NCBI RefSeq assembly: GCF_900142575.1
Contig: NZ_FRBI01000037.1
Span: forward strand, 1 to 56,546
Length of the DNA: 56,546 nt
DNA from: Actinacidiphila paucisporea
Lineage (GTDB): Bacteria > Actinomycetota > Actinomycetes > Streptomycetales > Streptomycetaceae
Reading direction: 5' to 3'
In this document: piece after piece, positions 28,409 to 36,653 of the stretch
Layout: each line of letters begins with the position of its first letter
How positions within the stretch are numbered: the stretch's first letter is position 1
Position numbers and translations under genes: made by a program
The notes under the pieces: generated by a model
What the model saw: only the letters and a program-made list of their open reading frames with translations
What the model was told of the DNA's origin: nothing
The model's database searches: none

Positions 28409-30109
28409 TCAGAAGCGGGCCGGCTCGGTGTATGTGCCCCACTCCTCGCGCAGGGCGTCGCAGATCTCGCCGAGGGTGGCCTCGGACCGCACCGCGTCCA
28501 GCATCGGCGCGATCATGTTGCCGCCGGAGCGGGCGGCGGCCAGCATCGCGTCGATCCCGCGGCGCACGGCGGCCTCGTCCCTGGCCGCGCGGCGGGCGGC
28601 CAGCACCTGCACCTGGTCGCGCTCCACCTCGTGGCCGACCCGCAGGATCTCCAGGTCGCCGGTGACCGAGCCGGTGTGCCGGTTGACGCCGACGACCCGC
28701 TTGTCGCCCTTCTCCAGGGCGCGCTGGTACTGGAAGGCGGACTCGGCGATCTCCCCGGTGAAGTAGCCGTCCTCGATGCCGCGCAGGATGCCCGAGGTGA
28801 TCGGGCCGACCGGGTGCTCCCCGTTCGGCACCGCCCGGGCGCCCAGCTCCTTGATCCGGTCGAAGATCTTCTCCGCGTCCCGCTCGATCCGGTCGGTCAG
28901 CGCCTCGACGTACCAGGAGCCGCCGAGCGGGTCGGCGACGTTGGCCACGCCGGTCTCCTCCATCAGCACCTGCTGGGTGCGCAGCGCGATCTCGGCGGCC
29001 TGCGCGCTGGGCAGCGCGAGCGTCTCGTCCAGCGCGTTGGTGTGCAGCGAGTTCGTCCCGCCGAGCACCGCGGACAGCGCCTCCACGGCGGTACGCACCA
29101 CGTTGTTGTACGGCTGCTGGGCCGTGAGCGAGACCCCGGCGGTCTGGGTGTGGAAGCGCAGCCACTGCGCCTTGTCCGAGGTGGCACCGTAGACGTCCCG
29201 CATCCAGCGCGCCCAGATGCGGCGGGCGGCGCGGAATTTGGCGATCTCCTCGAAGAAGTCCAGGTGCGCGTCGAAGAAGAAGGACAGGCCGGGCGCGAAG
29301 GCGTTGACGTCCAGGCCGCGGCTCAGGCCCAGCTCCACGTAGCCGAAGCCGTCGGCCAGGGTGTAGGCCAGCTCCTGCGCGGCCGTCGCGCCCGCCTCGC
29401 GGATGTGGTAGCCGGAGACCGACAGCGGTTTGTACGCCGGGATGGCCGCGGCGCAGTGCTCCATCAGGTCGCCGATCAGCCGCAGGTGCGGGCCGGGCTC
29501 GAAGAGCCACTCCTTCTGGGCGATGTACTCCTTGAAGATGTCGGTCTGCAGGGTGCCGTTGAGCACCGCCGGGTCGACGCCCTGCCGCTCGGCGGCGACC
29601 AGGTACATGCAGAAGACCGGGACCGCGGGTCCCGAGATGGTCATGGAGGTGGTGACGTCGCCGAGCGGGATGTCGCGGAAGAGCACTTCCATGTCGGCGG
29701 CGGAGTCGACGGCCACCCCGCAGTGCCCGACCTCGCCGAGCGAGCGCGGGTCGTCGGAGTCGCGGCCCATCAGGGTGGGCATGTCGAAGGCCACGGACAG
29801 CCCGCCGCCGCCGTTGGCCAGGATCGTGCGGTAGCGCTCGTTGGTCTGCTCGGCATTGCCGAAGCCGGCGAACTGCCGGATCGTCCAGGTCCTGCCGCGG
29901 TAGCCGGTCGCGTGCAGCCCCCGGGTGAAGGGGTACTCCCCCGGCCAGCCGATCCGCTCGAAGCCCGGCACGTCGGCGCCGGGCGGTGGCCCGTACACCG
30001 GCTCCACCGGATCGCCGGACAGCGTGCTGAAGTCGGCGTCCCGCCGGTGGGCTGCGTCGTACCGTGCCTGCCAGCGCTGGCGGCCTGTCTCGATCCCGGT
30101 AGCGTCCAT
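28409..30109 (-). CDS. icmA: Isobutyryl-CoA mutase large subunit IcmA
   Basis: This 566-residue protein has the length of known IcmA proteins and no C-terminal B12-binding domain. That domain is supplied by a separate small subunit (IcmB), whose gene is not in the window. It interconverts isobutyryl-CoA and n-butyryl-CoA in valine and butyrate metabolism. The residues that separate isobutyryl- from methylmalonyl-CoA mutases are present: Phe80 in RQFAGFGNAEQ and Gln198 in EYIAQKEWLF, instead of Tyr and Arg. ATG 30109 is preceded by GAGGGT and gives this numbering exactly. The promoter holds a remarkable palindrome. Confidence 0.94.
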   Translation of the reverse strand: MDATGIETGRQRWQARYDAAHRRDADFSTLSGDPVEPVYGPPPGADVPGFERIGWPGEYPFTRGLHATGYRGRTWTIRQFAGFGNAEQTNERYRTILANGGGGLSVAFDMPTLMGRDSDDPRSLGEVGHCGVAVDSAADMEVLFRDIPLGDVTTSMTISGPAVPVFCMYLVAAERQGVDPAVLNGTLQTDIFKEYIAQKEWLFEPGPHLRLIGDLMEHCAAAIPAYKPLSVSGYHIREAGATAAQELAYTLADGFGYVELGLSRGLDVNAFAPGLSFFFDAHLDFFEEIAKFRAARRIWARWMRDVYGATSDKAQWLRFHTQTAGVSLTAQQPYNNVVRTAVEALSAVLGGTNSLHTNALDETLALPSAQAAEIALRTQQVLMEETGVANVADPLGGSWYVEALTDRIERDAEKIFDRIKELGARAVPNGEHPVGPITSGILRGIEDGYFTGEIAESAFQYQRALEKGDKRVVGVNRHTGSVTGDLEILRVGHEVERDQVQVLAARRAARDEAAVRRGIDAMLAAARSGGNMIAPMLDAVRSEATLGEICDALREEWGTYTEPARF

Positions 30110-30116
30110 ACCCTCG

Positions 30117-30146
30117 AATTTACTAGGACGTCCAAGTAAATGTCGA
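30117..30146 (-). promoter_or_regulatory. icmA promoter spanned by a 24-bp palindrome
   Basis: On the minus strand, -35-like TCGACA (30146-30141) and -10-like TAAATT (30122-30117) are 18 nt apart; the -10 ends 7 nt before the ATG. Positions 30118-30141 form a palindrome, ATTTACT at one end and AGTAAAT at the other around GGACGTCC, with 11 of 12 pairs matching. A dimeric repressor bound here would block RNA polymerase. Confidence 0.65.
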
Positions 30147-30151
30147 TGCGG

Positions 30152-30178
30152 CACGGCTCACCATCCGGGTGAGCCGTG
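30152..30178 (-). terminator. Terminator after the DUF3817 gene
   Basis: CACGGCTCACC (30152-30162) pairs perfectly with GGTGAGCCGTG (30168-30178) around 5 nt, directly after the stop of the leftward gene ending at 30181 and just upstream of the icmA promoter. Confidence 0.75.
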
Positions 30179-30180
30179 TG

Positions 30181-30522
30181 TCAGGCGCTGACCGGCTCGG
30201 CCGGCTCGGGCTCGACGATCTTCGGTGCCAGTTCGCGCGTGACGCGGCGCTCGACGAAGAAAGCCGCGGTCGGCACGGTCCCGGCCAGCAGGACCCAGGC
30301 CATCCGGCCGATGGGCCACTTCGCCTTGTTGCACAGGTCGAAGGCGAAAATGAGGTACACCACGTACAGCCAGCCGTGGGCGAATCCCACCGCCGTGGTG
30401 AAGGTGCCCGCACCATTGATGTCGAGCACATACTTGGCGATCACGCCGAGGGTGAGCGCGATGAGCAGCACGCCCGTCACGTAGGCCATCACCCGGTAGC
30501 GGGTCAGCATGCTTCGTTTCAT
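30181..30522 (-). CDS. DUF3817 small membrane protein
   Basis: This 113-residue protein has about three membrane helices (RVMAYVTGVLLIALTLGVIAKY; VGFAHGWLYVVYLIFAFDL; RMAWVLLAGTVPTAAFFVERRV), with the conserved HGWLYVVY and PTAAFFVERR of DUF3817. ATG 30522 is chosen because upstream residues are low-complexity and unconserved. It lies 53 nt after a MarR gene on the same strand, likely one transcript. A second DUF3817 gene is at 36654. Function unknown. Confidence 0.85.
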   Translation of the reverse strand: MKRSMLTRYRVMAYVTGVLLIALTLGVIAKYVLDINGAGTFTTAVGFAHGWLYVVYLIFAFDLCNKAKWPIGRMAWVLLAGTVPTAAFFVERRVTRELAPKIVEPEPAEPVSA

Positions 30523-30575
30523 GCCAAGCAGCCTAACCGGTACGTTCCGGGCCCCGATTCCGGCCCCCGCGGGCC

Positions 30576-31085
30576 CTAATCCTGGGTGAAATCCCCCGCC
30601 GCTATCCGCAGCGGCCGCAGCAGCGCGAAGATCTCGCCGCACTCCTCCGCGTCGTAGACGCCCAGGCCGAAGTCCATCGCCATCAGGTCACGGGTGGCGG
30701 ACTCCACGATCTCGCGGCCCTTGTCGGTGATCGAGGCGAGGGTGCCGCGGCCGTCGTTGGGGTTGGGGCGCTTGTCGACCAGGCCGGACCCGACCAGGCG
30801 GTCGACGGTGTTGGTGACCGAGGTCGGGTGCACCATCAGGCGCTCGCCGATCTTGGACATCGGCAGCTCGCCGGCCTGGGAGAAGGTGAGCAGCACCAGC
30901 GCCTCGTAGCGCGCGAAGGTCAGACCGTACGGCTTGACGACGGCGTCGACCTGGCCGAGCAGGATCTGCTGGGCGCGCATGATCGAGGTGATGGCGCCCA
31001 TCGACGGTACGCCGCCCCAGCGGCGGGCCCACAGCTCGTCTGCGCGGGCGATCGGGTCGAAGGGCAGGCTCAGGGGCTTTGACAC
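30576..31085 (-). CDS. MarR family transcriptional regulator
   Basis: This 169-residue winged-helix regulator shows the MarR pattern: LTFARYEALVLLTFSQAGELP, MSKIGERLMVHPTSVTNTVDRL (recognition helix), and the wing KRPNPNDGRGTLASITDKGRE. It starts at GTG 31085. It probably regulates itself and the DUF3817 membrane gene downstream. The L,D-transpeptidase gene ends 46 nt upstream on the same strand. Confidence 0.9.
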   Translation of the reverse strand: MSKPLSLPFDPIARADELWARRWGGVPSMGAITSIMRAQQILLGQVDAVVKPYGLTFARYEALVLLTFSQAGELPMSKIGERLMVHPTSVTNTVDRLVGSGLVDKRPNPNDGRGTLASITDKGREIVESATRDLMAMDFGLGVYDAEECGEIFALLRPLRIAAGDFTQD

Positions 31086-31131
31086 GGCCCCGAGCCTACC
31101 CGTCGGTCACATACCGGGCACAGGTGTCTCG

Positions 31132-32394
31132 TCAGGCGAGCGCGCTGAGCGCGTGCCACTGGTCCGCGCTCACGTTCCAGTCGCCGTAGCCGTTGCCCTT
31201 GTCGACCACCGCCCGGCGGGAGCCGGCGGCGATGACCAGGTCGCCGCGGGTGGCGCGGTCGAAGAACCACGTGGCGTCGGCGGCGCTCATCCCGATGCAG
31301 CCGTGGCTCTTGTTCTGCTTGCCCATGTAGCGGTCGTTCCAGGGCGCCGCGTGGACGAAAGTACCCGACGAGGTGATACGGACCGCGTTGTTGACGTCCT
31401 CGTCGTAGAAGTCGGCGGCGTCCTTGTCGGTGGCGATGCCCACCGAGGACGAGGTCATCCGGATCTTGGACTGCTTGGTCATCACGACCATCTTCCCGTT
31501 CCAGGTGGGGAATTGGTCGCTGCCCGCCGAGATCTTGAATTTCTTCACCGTGCGGCCGTTCTCGGTCACGCGCAGGGTGTGCGCGGCGAGGTCGGCGTAG
31601 GAGATGCGGGCGGTGCCGATGCTGAAGCTGTCGTGGACGTCCCGGCGCAGGAAGCGGCCGCCGCCGGTGTCGATACCGCTGAGCCTGGCCGTCAGGGTGA
31701 CCTTGGTGCCGGTCGGCCAGTACGTCTCGGGGCGCCAGTCGACCCGCTGGATGCCGGTCAGCGGGTCGGTGAGCCAGCCCCAACTGCCCTGGACGGCCGG
31801 CGTGGTGGTGAGGGTCAGCGCCTTCTCGACGGCGGCCCTGTCGGTGACGGGGACGTCGAAGGCCAGCGAGACGGGCAGGCCGACACCGACCACGGCGTTG
31901 TTGAGCGGGGTCGGGGTGACGCCGTTGACCTTGGCGGCGGCGGCCGTGCGGAAGGTGCTGGTGGTGGTCGACCGCTTGCCCGTGCTGTCGGTCGCGGTGG
32001 CGGTGACGGTGTAGGCGGTGCCCGGGGTCATCGTGCGGTTCGAGGTCCAGGTGTGCGCCGCCCGGTCCAGGGCGCCGGTGACCGCGACCGGGTCGACGCC
32101 GTCGGAGGACTTGCCCTTGGGGGTGACGGTCACGGCGCCGAGGGTGCCCTCGGCGACGGTGACCGCGACGGGGGTGCCGGGGGCGACGCCGTCCTTGCCG
32201 GCGGCCGGGGTCACGGTGACGTGCGGGCCGGCCGCGGTCGTCGGGGCCGCGCCGGTCGTCCCCGGCTTGTCGCCGCCGGCCGCGCTGTCGTGGCCGCCGC
32301 AGGCGGTGGCACCGAGGACGAGGGCGAGCAGGACGGCGGGCACGGTCAGTGCGCGGGAGGTCGGACGGCGGCGGGGAATGCGTATGCGGTACAC
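31132..32394 (-). CDS. L,D-transpeptidase lipoprotein (YkuD)
   Basis: This 420-residue protein has a lipoprotein signal (basic start, AVLLALVLGATAC; lipid-bearing Cys near residue 33), a Gly/Thr-rich linker, Ig-like domains (about 60-260) and a C-terminal YkuD domain with the catalytic SHGCIGMSAADA. It would form 3-3 crosslinks in peptidoglycan on the outer membrane face, as the mycobacterial Ldt enzymes do. GTG 32394 is chosen because it opens the signal peptide and follows AAGGAAT; longer reading frames upstream run into the neighbouring gene. The upstream gene ends 17 nt before it. Confidence 0.92.
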   Translation of the reverse strand: MYRIRIPRRRPTSRALTVPAVLLALVLGATACGGHDSAAGGDKPGTTGAAPTTAAGPHVTVTPAAGKDGVAPGTPVAVTVAEGTLGAVTVTPKGKSSDGVDPVAVTGALDRAAHTWTSNRTMTPGTAYTVTATATDSTGKRSTTTSTFRTAAAAKVNGVTPTPLNNAVVGVGLPVSLAFDVPVTDRAAVEKALTLTTTPAVQGSWGWLTDPLTGIQRVDWRPETYWPTGTKVTLTARLSGIDTGGGRFLRRDVHDSFSIGTARISYADLAAHTLRVTENGRTVKKFKISAGSDQFPTWNGKMVVMTKQSKIRMTSSSVGIATDKDAADFYDEDVNNAVRITSSGTFVHAAPWNDRYMGKQNKSHGCIGMSAADATWFFDRATRGDLVIAAGSRRAVVDKGNGYGDWNVSADQWHALSALA

Positions 32395-32411
32395 GGCGAT
32401 CGGATTCCTTG

Positions 32412-32948
32412 TCAGCAGCTGTCGGTCGAATGGACGTCGCCGCGGTCGGCGGTCGCCCCCGTGCGGTCGGCTTTGCCGGTGCCCGTGCCGCCGGACGTGT
32501 TCACGGACGCGGGCGGTGCGTGTTCCGTGGCGGCCGGCGCGTCCGGCGCCAGCCGGTAGAGGGACGCGGCGATGCACTTCTCCACCCCGGTGTCCAGGGA
32601 CTGGCTCTCCGGGTTGCCCGGTGCGGTCACGAACAGCACCGCTACGTAGGGTCCTTCGCTCTCCATCCACACCGTTACCCCGGTGTGCGTCTTCGATGTC
32701 CCCTCGAAGCGCGTCGTGCCGCCACGCACCAGTGCCTCGCCCAGCTCGATCCCACAGCCGGTCTGTGTCAGCTTGCGGCAGTGCCGCGGCGTGGGTTCCG
32801 GCGGCCGCGCCGGCGGCGTCGGGGTAGGCGAGCAGGTGGCAGTGCGCGACCAGGTGCTCACGGCGAAGGCGACGGCGACCGTTCTTTTCGCCGTCGCGGT
32901 GTAGAACTCATCGAAGTCGGCCAGGCGCTCCGCGGGTTCCGGGTTCAT
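32412..32948 (-). CDS. Chimeric ORF: ECF sigma N-terminus joined to a lipoprotein-like domain
   Basis: This 178-residue frame has a strong ribosome site (GGGAGGG) before ATG 32948. Residues 9-22 (LADFDEFYTATAKR) look like the start of an ECF/SigE-family sigma factor. From about residue 23 it changes to TVAVAFAVSTWSRTATC followed by PTPTPPARPP, which resembles the core of a lipoprotein signal plus linker. The rest (CRKLTQTGCGIELGEALVRG, SEGPYVAVLFVTAPG) looks like a folded exported domain, with no sigma region 2-4 motifs. An in-frame deletion fusing two adjacent genes is the simplest reading. It lies 17 nt upstream of the L,D-transpeptidase in one operon. Export is doubtful because no true signal peptide starts the protein. 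Confidence 0.55.
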   Translation of the reverse strand: MNPEPAERLADFDEFYTATAKRTVAVAFAVSTWSRTATCSPTPTPPARPPEPTPRHCRKLTQTGCGIELGEALVRGGTTRFEGTSKTHTGVTVWMESEGPYVAVLFVTAPGNPESQSLDTGVEKCIAASLYRLAPDAPAATEHAPPASVNTSGGTGTGKADRTGATADRGDVHSTDSC

Positions 32949-33096
32949 GTACGTTGCCCTCCCGCTTCTTACACGCGGGGGCGCGGCCTTTTGTGACAGG
33001 CGGGTGCGGTCTTTTCCCGCCCCGGGCGCCCGGAGGTGCCGGCTGCCGCACCCTGGCGGCCGGCCGCGCGGGCGGCCCTTCGCGCGGGGGCGGCCC

Positions 33097-33579
33097 TCAG
33101 CGGGTGCGGGTCTCGCGGAGGTGGGCCGCCACCGGGCCCAGGGCGTTGCGGTAGGCCGCGAGGTCCTGCGGGGGGATCAGGTCGATGAAGTGCTCGCGGA
33201 CCGAGGCGACATGGCGCGGGGCGACCTGGCGCATCGTGTCCCAGCCCTGCTCCGTGAGGACGGCGTAGAGGCCGCGGCGGTCGGACTCGCAGTTCTCGCG
33301 GCGGACGAATCCGGCGGCTTCCATCCGGGTGATCTGGTGGGAGAGCCGGCTCTTGGACTGCAGGGTCGACTTCGCGAGGTCGCTCATCCGCATCCGCCGG
33401 TCCTCGGCTTCCGAGAGGTTGACGAGGATCTCGTAGTCGTTGTTGGTCAGGCCGAAGGGCTGCAGGTCGCGCTCCAGCTGGTACATGAGCAGCCGGCTGA
33501 CGTCGAGGTGGATGCGCCAGGCGCGCTGCTCGTCCTCGGTGAGCCAGGTGGTCGCGCTGTCCTCGGTCTCGGTGGTCAT
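33097..33579 (-). CDS. MarR family transcriptional regulator
   Basis: This 160-residue winged-helix protein has LTNNDYEILVNLSEAEDRRM, MSDLAKSTLQSKSRLSHQIT (recognition helix) and the wing ENCESDRRGLYAVLTEQG. There is no ribosome site before ATG 33579; instead a TAGAAT box ends 7 nt upstream, suggesting a leaderless mRNA. An inverted repeat over that box suggests autorepression. Ligand and targets are unknown. It lies downstream of the AIM24 operon. Confidence 0.9.
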   Translation of the reverse strand: MTTETEDSATTWLTEDEQRAWRIHLDVSRLLMYQLERDLQPFGLTNNDYEILVNLSEAEDRRMRMSDLAKSTLQSKSRLSHQITRMEAAGFVRRENCESDRRGLYAVLTEQGWDTMRQVAPRHVASVREHFIDLIPPQDLAAYRNALGPVAAHLRETRTR

Positions 33580-33581
33580 AC

Positions 33582-33595
33582 CGGTAATTCTACCG
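33582..33595 (-). promoter_or_regulatory. marR -10 box within an inverted repeat
   Basis: CGGTA (33582-33586) and TACCG (33591-33595) flank ATTC. On the minus strand TAGAAT (33592-33587) overlaps the repeat and ends 7 nt before the start codon. This fits a MarR operator over its own promoter. Confidence 0.5.
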
Positions 33596-33657
33596 TCCGT
33601 TGAATCCCGGATGATTACCAGGGTAGTGGTGCGGTCACCGTGCGCAGCGGCGCCGGG

Positions 33658-34368
33658 TCACGGCCTGCCCGGCACGCCGGGCCCCGCGCTGCCCGGAACC
33701 CCGCCGGTGTCGGCGGCCGGCATCAGCTGCTCGGTGGACTGCAGCAGCACCTGCCCGGCCCCCGTGAACTCGAACTGGTGCTCCTCGCCCGAGGTGCCGC
33801 CGATACCGGTGAGCGCCCTGATGCCGCCCAGGACGCCGCGCATGTAGGCGTGGTCGTAGTGGTGGCAGGGGCTCGGGCAGTCGGCCCAGCCGACGAGGGC
33901 CTGCGGGTCGACCCGGATCGGCGGCTCCACGAAGTGCACCGCCCCGTTGGAGGCGGCGACGAACTTGCCGGTGCCGATGAGGGTGAGGAAGCCCGGGATG
34001 ATCGACTGCTTGAGCGCCAGCCCCGGCTGGAAGGCCAGCAGGTTGCCGGAGCGGATGGTGAGGTTGCCGTCTTCCAGGTCGTAGGAGTTGATGTCGTACG
34101 CCCGGTCGGCGAGCAGCATTTTACCGCGGCCCTGGGCGACGACCCAGGCGGCGGCGTGCAACGGGGAGTGGAAGTTCGCGGCGACGAGGTGGTCGAGCGG
34201 GCCGTGGCCGATGGCGTGGAAGTCGATCTGCCCGTAGTAGGCGATCATCTTCCCCTTCTGCAGGAACCACTGGCCGTCGAGGTCGACGCAGAAGGCGTAC
34301 GGGTTGACGTTGTCGTCGGACGGCAGGGTGGAGGGGTCGTGGACGACCGGGCCTTCGCCGTGGGTCAC
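33658..34368 (-). CDS. AIM24 family protein, third copy in the operon
   Basis: This 236-residue beta-rich protein contains GKMIAYYGQIDFHAIGHG, LLADRAYDINSYDLEDGNL and GEEHQFEFTGAGQVLLQSTE, the pattern of AIM24/TIGR00266-type proteins. It is the most divergent of the three copies, with extra Cys residues (CPSPCHHYDH) and a Pro/Gly-rich tail. Its GTG start overlaps the stop of the second copy (GTGA). Yeast AIM24 affects mitochondrial inner membrane organisation; the bacterial function is unknown. Confidence 0.88.
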   Translation of the reverse strand: MTHGEGPVVHDPSTLPSDDNVNPYAFCVDLDGQWFLQKGKMIAYYGQIDFHAIGHGPLDHLVAANFHSPLHAAAWVVAQGRGKMLLADRAYDINSYDLEDGNLTIRSGNLLAFQPGLALKQSIIPGFLTLIGTGKFVAASNGAVHFVEPPIRVDPQALVGWADCPSPCHHYDHAYMRGVLGGIRALTGIGGTSGEEHQFEFTGAGQVLLQSTEQLMPAADTGGVPGSAGPGVPGRP

Positions 34369-35015
34369 AGCTTCTCCTCCGAGGCCTGCACGTAGACCGT
34401 GCCCTGGCCGCTGAGTTCGAGTTGGAAGGCCTCGCCGGAGCCGCGGCCGACCATCTCGCGCCAGCCGACGGCGGTGGCGAGCTTGTTGCGCACCTCGCCG
34501 CGGTGGGCGACGTACGCCTGCGGGTCGACGTGCACGGGGCGGCCCGGGGTGACGGGCAGTTCGAAGACGCCGCCGTGTGCCATGACGGCGACCGAGCCCT
34601 TGCCCTGGAGGGTGGTGGTGAACAGGCCCTGCCCGGTGACCTGTCCCCTCATCACGCCCATCACACCGCCCTGCGAGCCCATGAACATCGTGCCCTGGGC
34701 AAGGGAGCCGTCGAAGGCGAGCAGCCGGTCGGCCTCGACGTAGAGGGTCTCGCCGGTCAGGTCGACGGTGTGGATGTGGTGGCCGCCGTGGCCGAACATC
34801 ACCAGGCCGTCGCCCTCGACGATCATCAGCGGAGTCGCCTCGTTGGCGACCCGGCGGCCGATCATCGACATCACGCCGCCCTGGCCGCCGGTGATGCTGG
34901 GCGTGAAGGTGACGGCGCCGCGGTAGGCGAGCATCGCGCCGCGCTGGCTGAACATCCGCCGGCCGGGCACGACGCGTGCCTCCACCAGCTTGGAATTGAC
35001 CCGGGTGAAGGCCAT
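34365..35015 (-). CDS. AIM24 family protein, second copy
   Basis: This 216-residue protein shares with its neighbours the blocks GAMLAYRGAVTFTPS, MTGQGLFTTTLQGKGSVAVM, VHVDPQAYVAH and SGEAFQLELSGQGTVYVQAS. ATG 35015 begins directly after the TAG of the first copy with no gap, and its stop overlaps the third copy. Gene duplication within the operon is evident from the shared FTTT, VDP-AYVAH and GE-FQ blocks. Confidence 0.9.
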   Translation of the reverse strand: MAFTRVNSKLVEARVVPGRRMFSQRGAMLAYRGAVTFTPSITGGQGGVMSMIGRRVANEATPLMIVEGDGLVMFGHGGHHIHTVDLTGETLYVEADRLLAFDGSLAQGTMFMGSQGGVMGVMRGQVTGQGLFTTTLQGKGSVAVMAHGGVFELPVTPGRPVHVDPQAYVAHRGEVRNKLATAVGWREMVGRGSGEAFQLELSGQGTVYVQASEEKL

Positions 35016-35654
35016 CTACATCTGCCCCCCGATCGTGTTGCGTTCGCTGGGCTGGACGTAGACCAGGCCTTCGCCCTCGAAGTGGACCTGGAAGCTCTCG
35101 CCGGAGCCCTCGCCGATCAGGGTGCGCAGGCCGACCGAGGAGCGCAGCTGCTGCGTCAGCCGGCCGGTGTGGGCGACGTACGCCCCGGGGTCGACGACCA
35201 GCGGGGTGCCCGGCGTCACGCGCAGCACGATGGCCGGGCCGTCGGACATGATCGCGGCCTGGCCCGTGCCCTCCACGGTGGTGGTGAACAGGCCGTTGCC
35301 CTGGGAGGCGCCGCGCAGGCCCGTGAAGGTGGTGCCGGTGCGCAGCGACGGCTCGGTGACCAGCAGGTTGCCGGCCTCGACGTGCAGCTTGTCGCCGGTG
35401 AGGCGGACCAGGTTGATCTCGGTGGCGCGGTCGGCGAACCAGCAGGTGCCGTGGCCCTTGACCTCCATCACCTCCATGGCCTCGCCGGTGATCCGCCGGG
35501 TGACCAGGCCGCGCAGGCCCTCGCCGCCGCCGGTCATCTTCTTGAACGTCATCTCGCCGTCGTAGGCGACCATGGCGCCCTTCTTGGCCTTGACCGCGTC
35601 GCCGGCCAGGTCCACGGCCAGGACCCGGGTGCTCTGGAGCCGGAAGGTCGCCAC
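35016..35654 (-). CDS. AIM24 family protein, first copy
   Basis: This 212-residue protein contains GAMVAYDGEMTFKKM, GNGLFTTTVEGTGQAAIM, LVVDPGAYVAHTGRL and GEGSGESFQVHFEGEGLVYVQ. It begins with GTG 35654, 3 nt after the DUF2127 stop, so all four genes are almost certainly one transcript. It has no signal peptide or membrane helix, implying a cytoplasmic or membrane-associated role. Confidence 0.9.
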   Translation of the reverse strand: MATFRLQSTRVLAVDLAGDAVKAKKGAMVAYDGEMTFKKMTGGGEGLRGLVTRRITGEAMEVMEVKGHGTCWFADRATEINLVRLTGDKLHVEAGNLLVTEPSLRTGTTFTGLRGASQGNGLFTTTVEGTGQAAIMSDGPAIVLRVTPGTPLVVDPGAYVAHTGRLTQQLRSSVGLRTLIGEGSGESFQVHFEGEGLVYVQPSERNTIGGQM

Positions 35655-35657
35655 GGG

Positions 35658-36473
35658 TCAGCCGCTGTCGGCCGCGCTGCGGGGGCGTACCGGCAGGGGT
35701 TCGAGCGGCTCGCCGCTCTCGCCCGCCGCTTCCCTGACTTCGAGCAGCGAGGCGCTGCGGCGCTCCGCCTCGAAGGCCGCGTGGCCGCCGCGCAGGCCGA
35801 ACAGCCGCTTGCCGAGCAGGATGTAGAGGACGGCCAGCACGTTGAGCGCGAGGGTGCCGATCTTGAAGTAGCTGACCCTCTCGGTGAGCTCGTAGACCTC
35901 AAGGGGGAGGAAGGCGGCGGTGGCGACGACGGTCAGGTACTCGGCCCAGCGCTTCGCCCACCACAGGCCGAAGCCCTCGATGATCTCGATCAGCGCGTAG
36001 CCGAGCAGTGCGGCGGCGACGACCTGGAGGGTGGACTTCTTGTAGTCGAAGGTCTTGCGGATGGTGTCCACGACCGGGGAGTGGTCCAGGTCGTAGTGGA
36101 AGTGGTCGGCGACCGGTTTGAAGGCGGTGAGATCGTCCTCGAAGAGCTTGTGCACCGCGTCCTGCGAATTGCTGAACTTCCACACCGCCCAGGCGGCGAT
36201 CACGATCAGCAGCCCGCGCAGGATCCGCTCGATCGCCAGGAAGCGCAGGATGAACAGGTCGCGCAGCGCCCGGCCGCGCGGCACCAGCGGTGCCTGGTCG
36301 GCGGGGCCCGTGCCGTGCGGCTCGCCGACGACGAAGTCGCCGCAGCGCAGGCAGCGCCACACCTCGCCGACCGCGGTGCTCGCGTGCAGCCGGGCGCGCA
36401 GCCGCAGCTCGTCGGGCGCGTAGGTGATGTGTCCCTTGCGGGCGCAGTGCCTGCGGTCCCAGTCGATGCTCAT
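35658..36473 (-). CDS. DUF2127 membrane protein heading the AIM24 operon
   Basis: This 271-residue protein has an N-terminal zinc-knuckle-like part (HCARKGH, WRCLRCGDF), then about four membrane helices (ERILRGLLIVIAAWAVWKF; LQVVAAALLGYALIEIIEGF; YLTVVATAAFLPLEVYEL; TLALNVLAVLYILLGKRLF) and a charged tail. The helix pattern matches DUF2127. Being first in a four-gene operon with three AIM24 genes, it may provide their membrane partner. Function unknown. Confidence 0.88.
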   Translation of the reverse strand: MSIDWDRRHCARKGHITYAPDELRLRARLHASTAVGEVWRCLRCGDFVVGEPHGTGPADQAPLVPRGRALRDLFILRFLAIERILRGLLIVIAAWAVWKFSNSQDAVHKLFEDDLTAFKPVADHFHYDLDHSPVVDTIRKTFDYKKSTLQVVAAALLGYALIEIIEGFGLWWAKRWAEYLTVVATAAFLPLEVYELTERVSYFKIGTLALNVLAVLYILLGKRLFGLRGGHAAFEAERRSASLLEVREAAGESGEPLEPLPVRPRSAADSG

Positions 36474-36653
36474 CGTGTCCCGGTCCCCGTGGAGTGCGTA
36501 CAGATGTCGTGGACAGGGACGCTATCGCCCGCCGGAAGGTTTCCTACCCCGGGGCCGGGCGATCGATACGGGCCGGTGATAATGGAGAGGCCCTTGTGAT
36601 CGCGTTCACAAGGACCGGACCGTTCCGACAACCCCCGACAGTGAGGTTTCCCC

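Noticed and set aside
31132..32670. 512-residue version of the L,D-transpeptidase
   Set aside because: The first 92 residues run antiparallel to nothing conserved and overlap the upstream gene; the signal peptide begins at GTG 32394.
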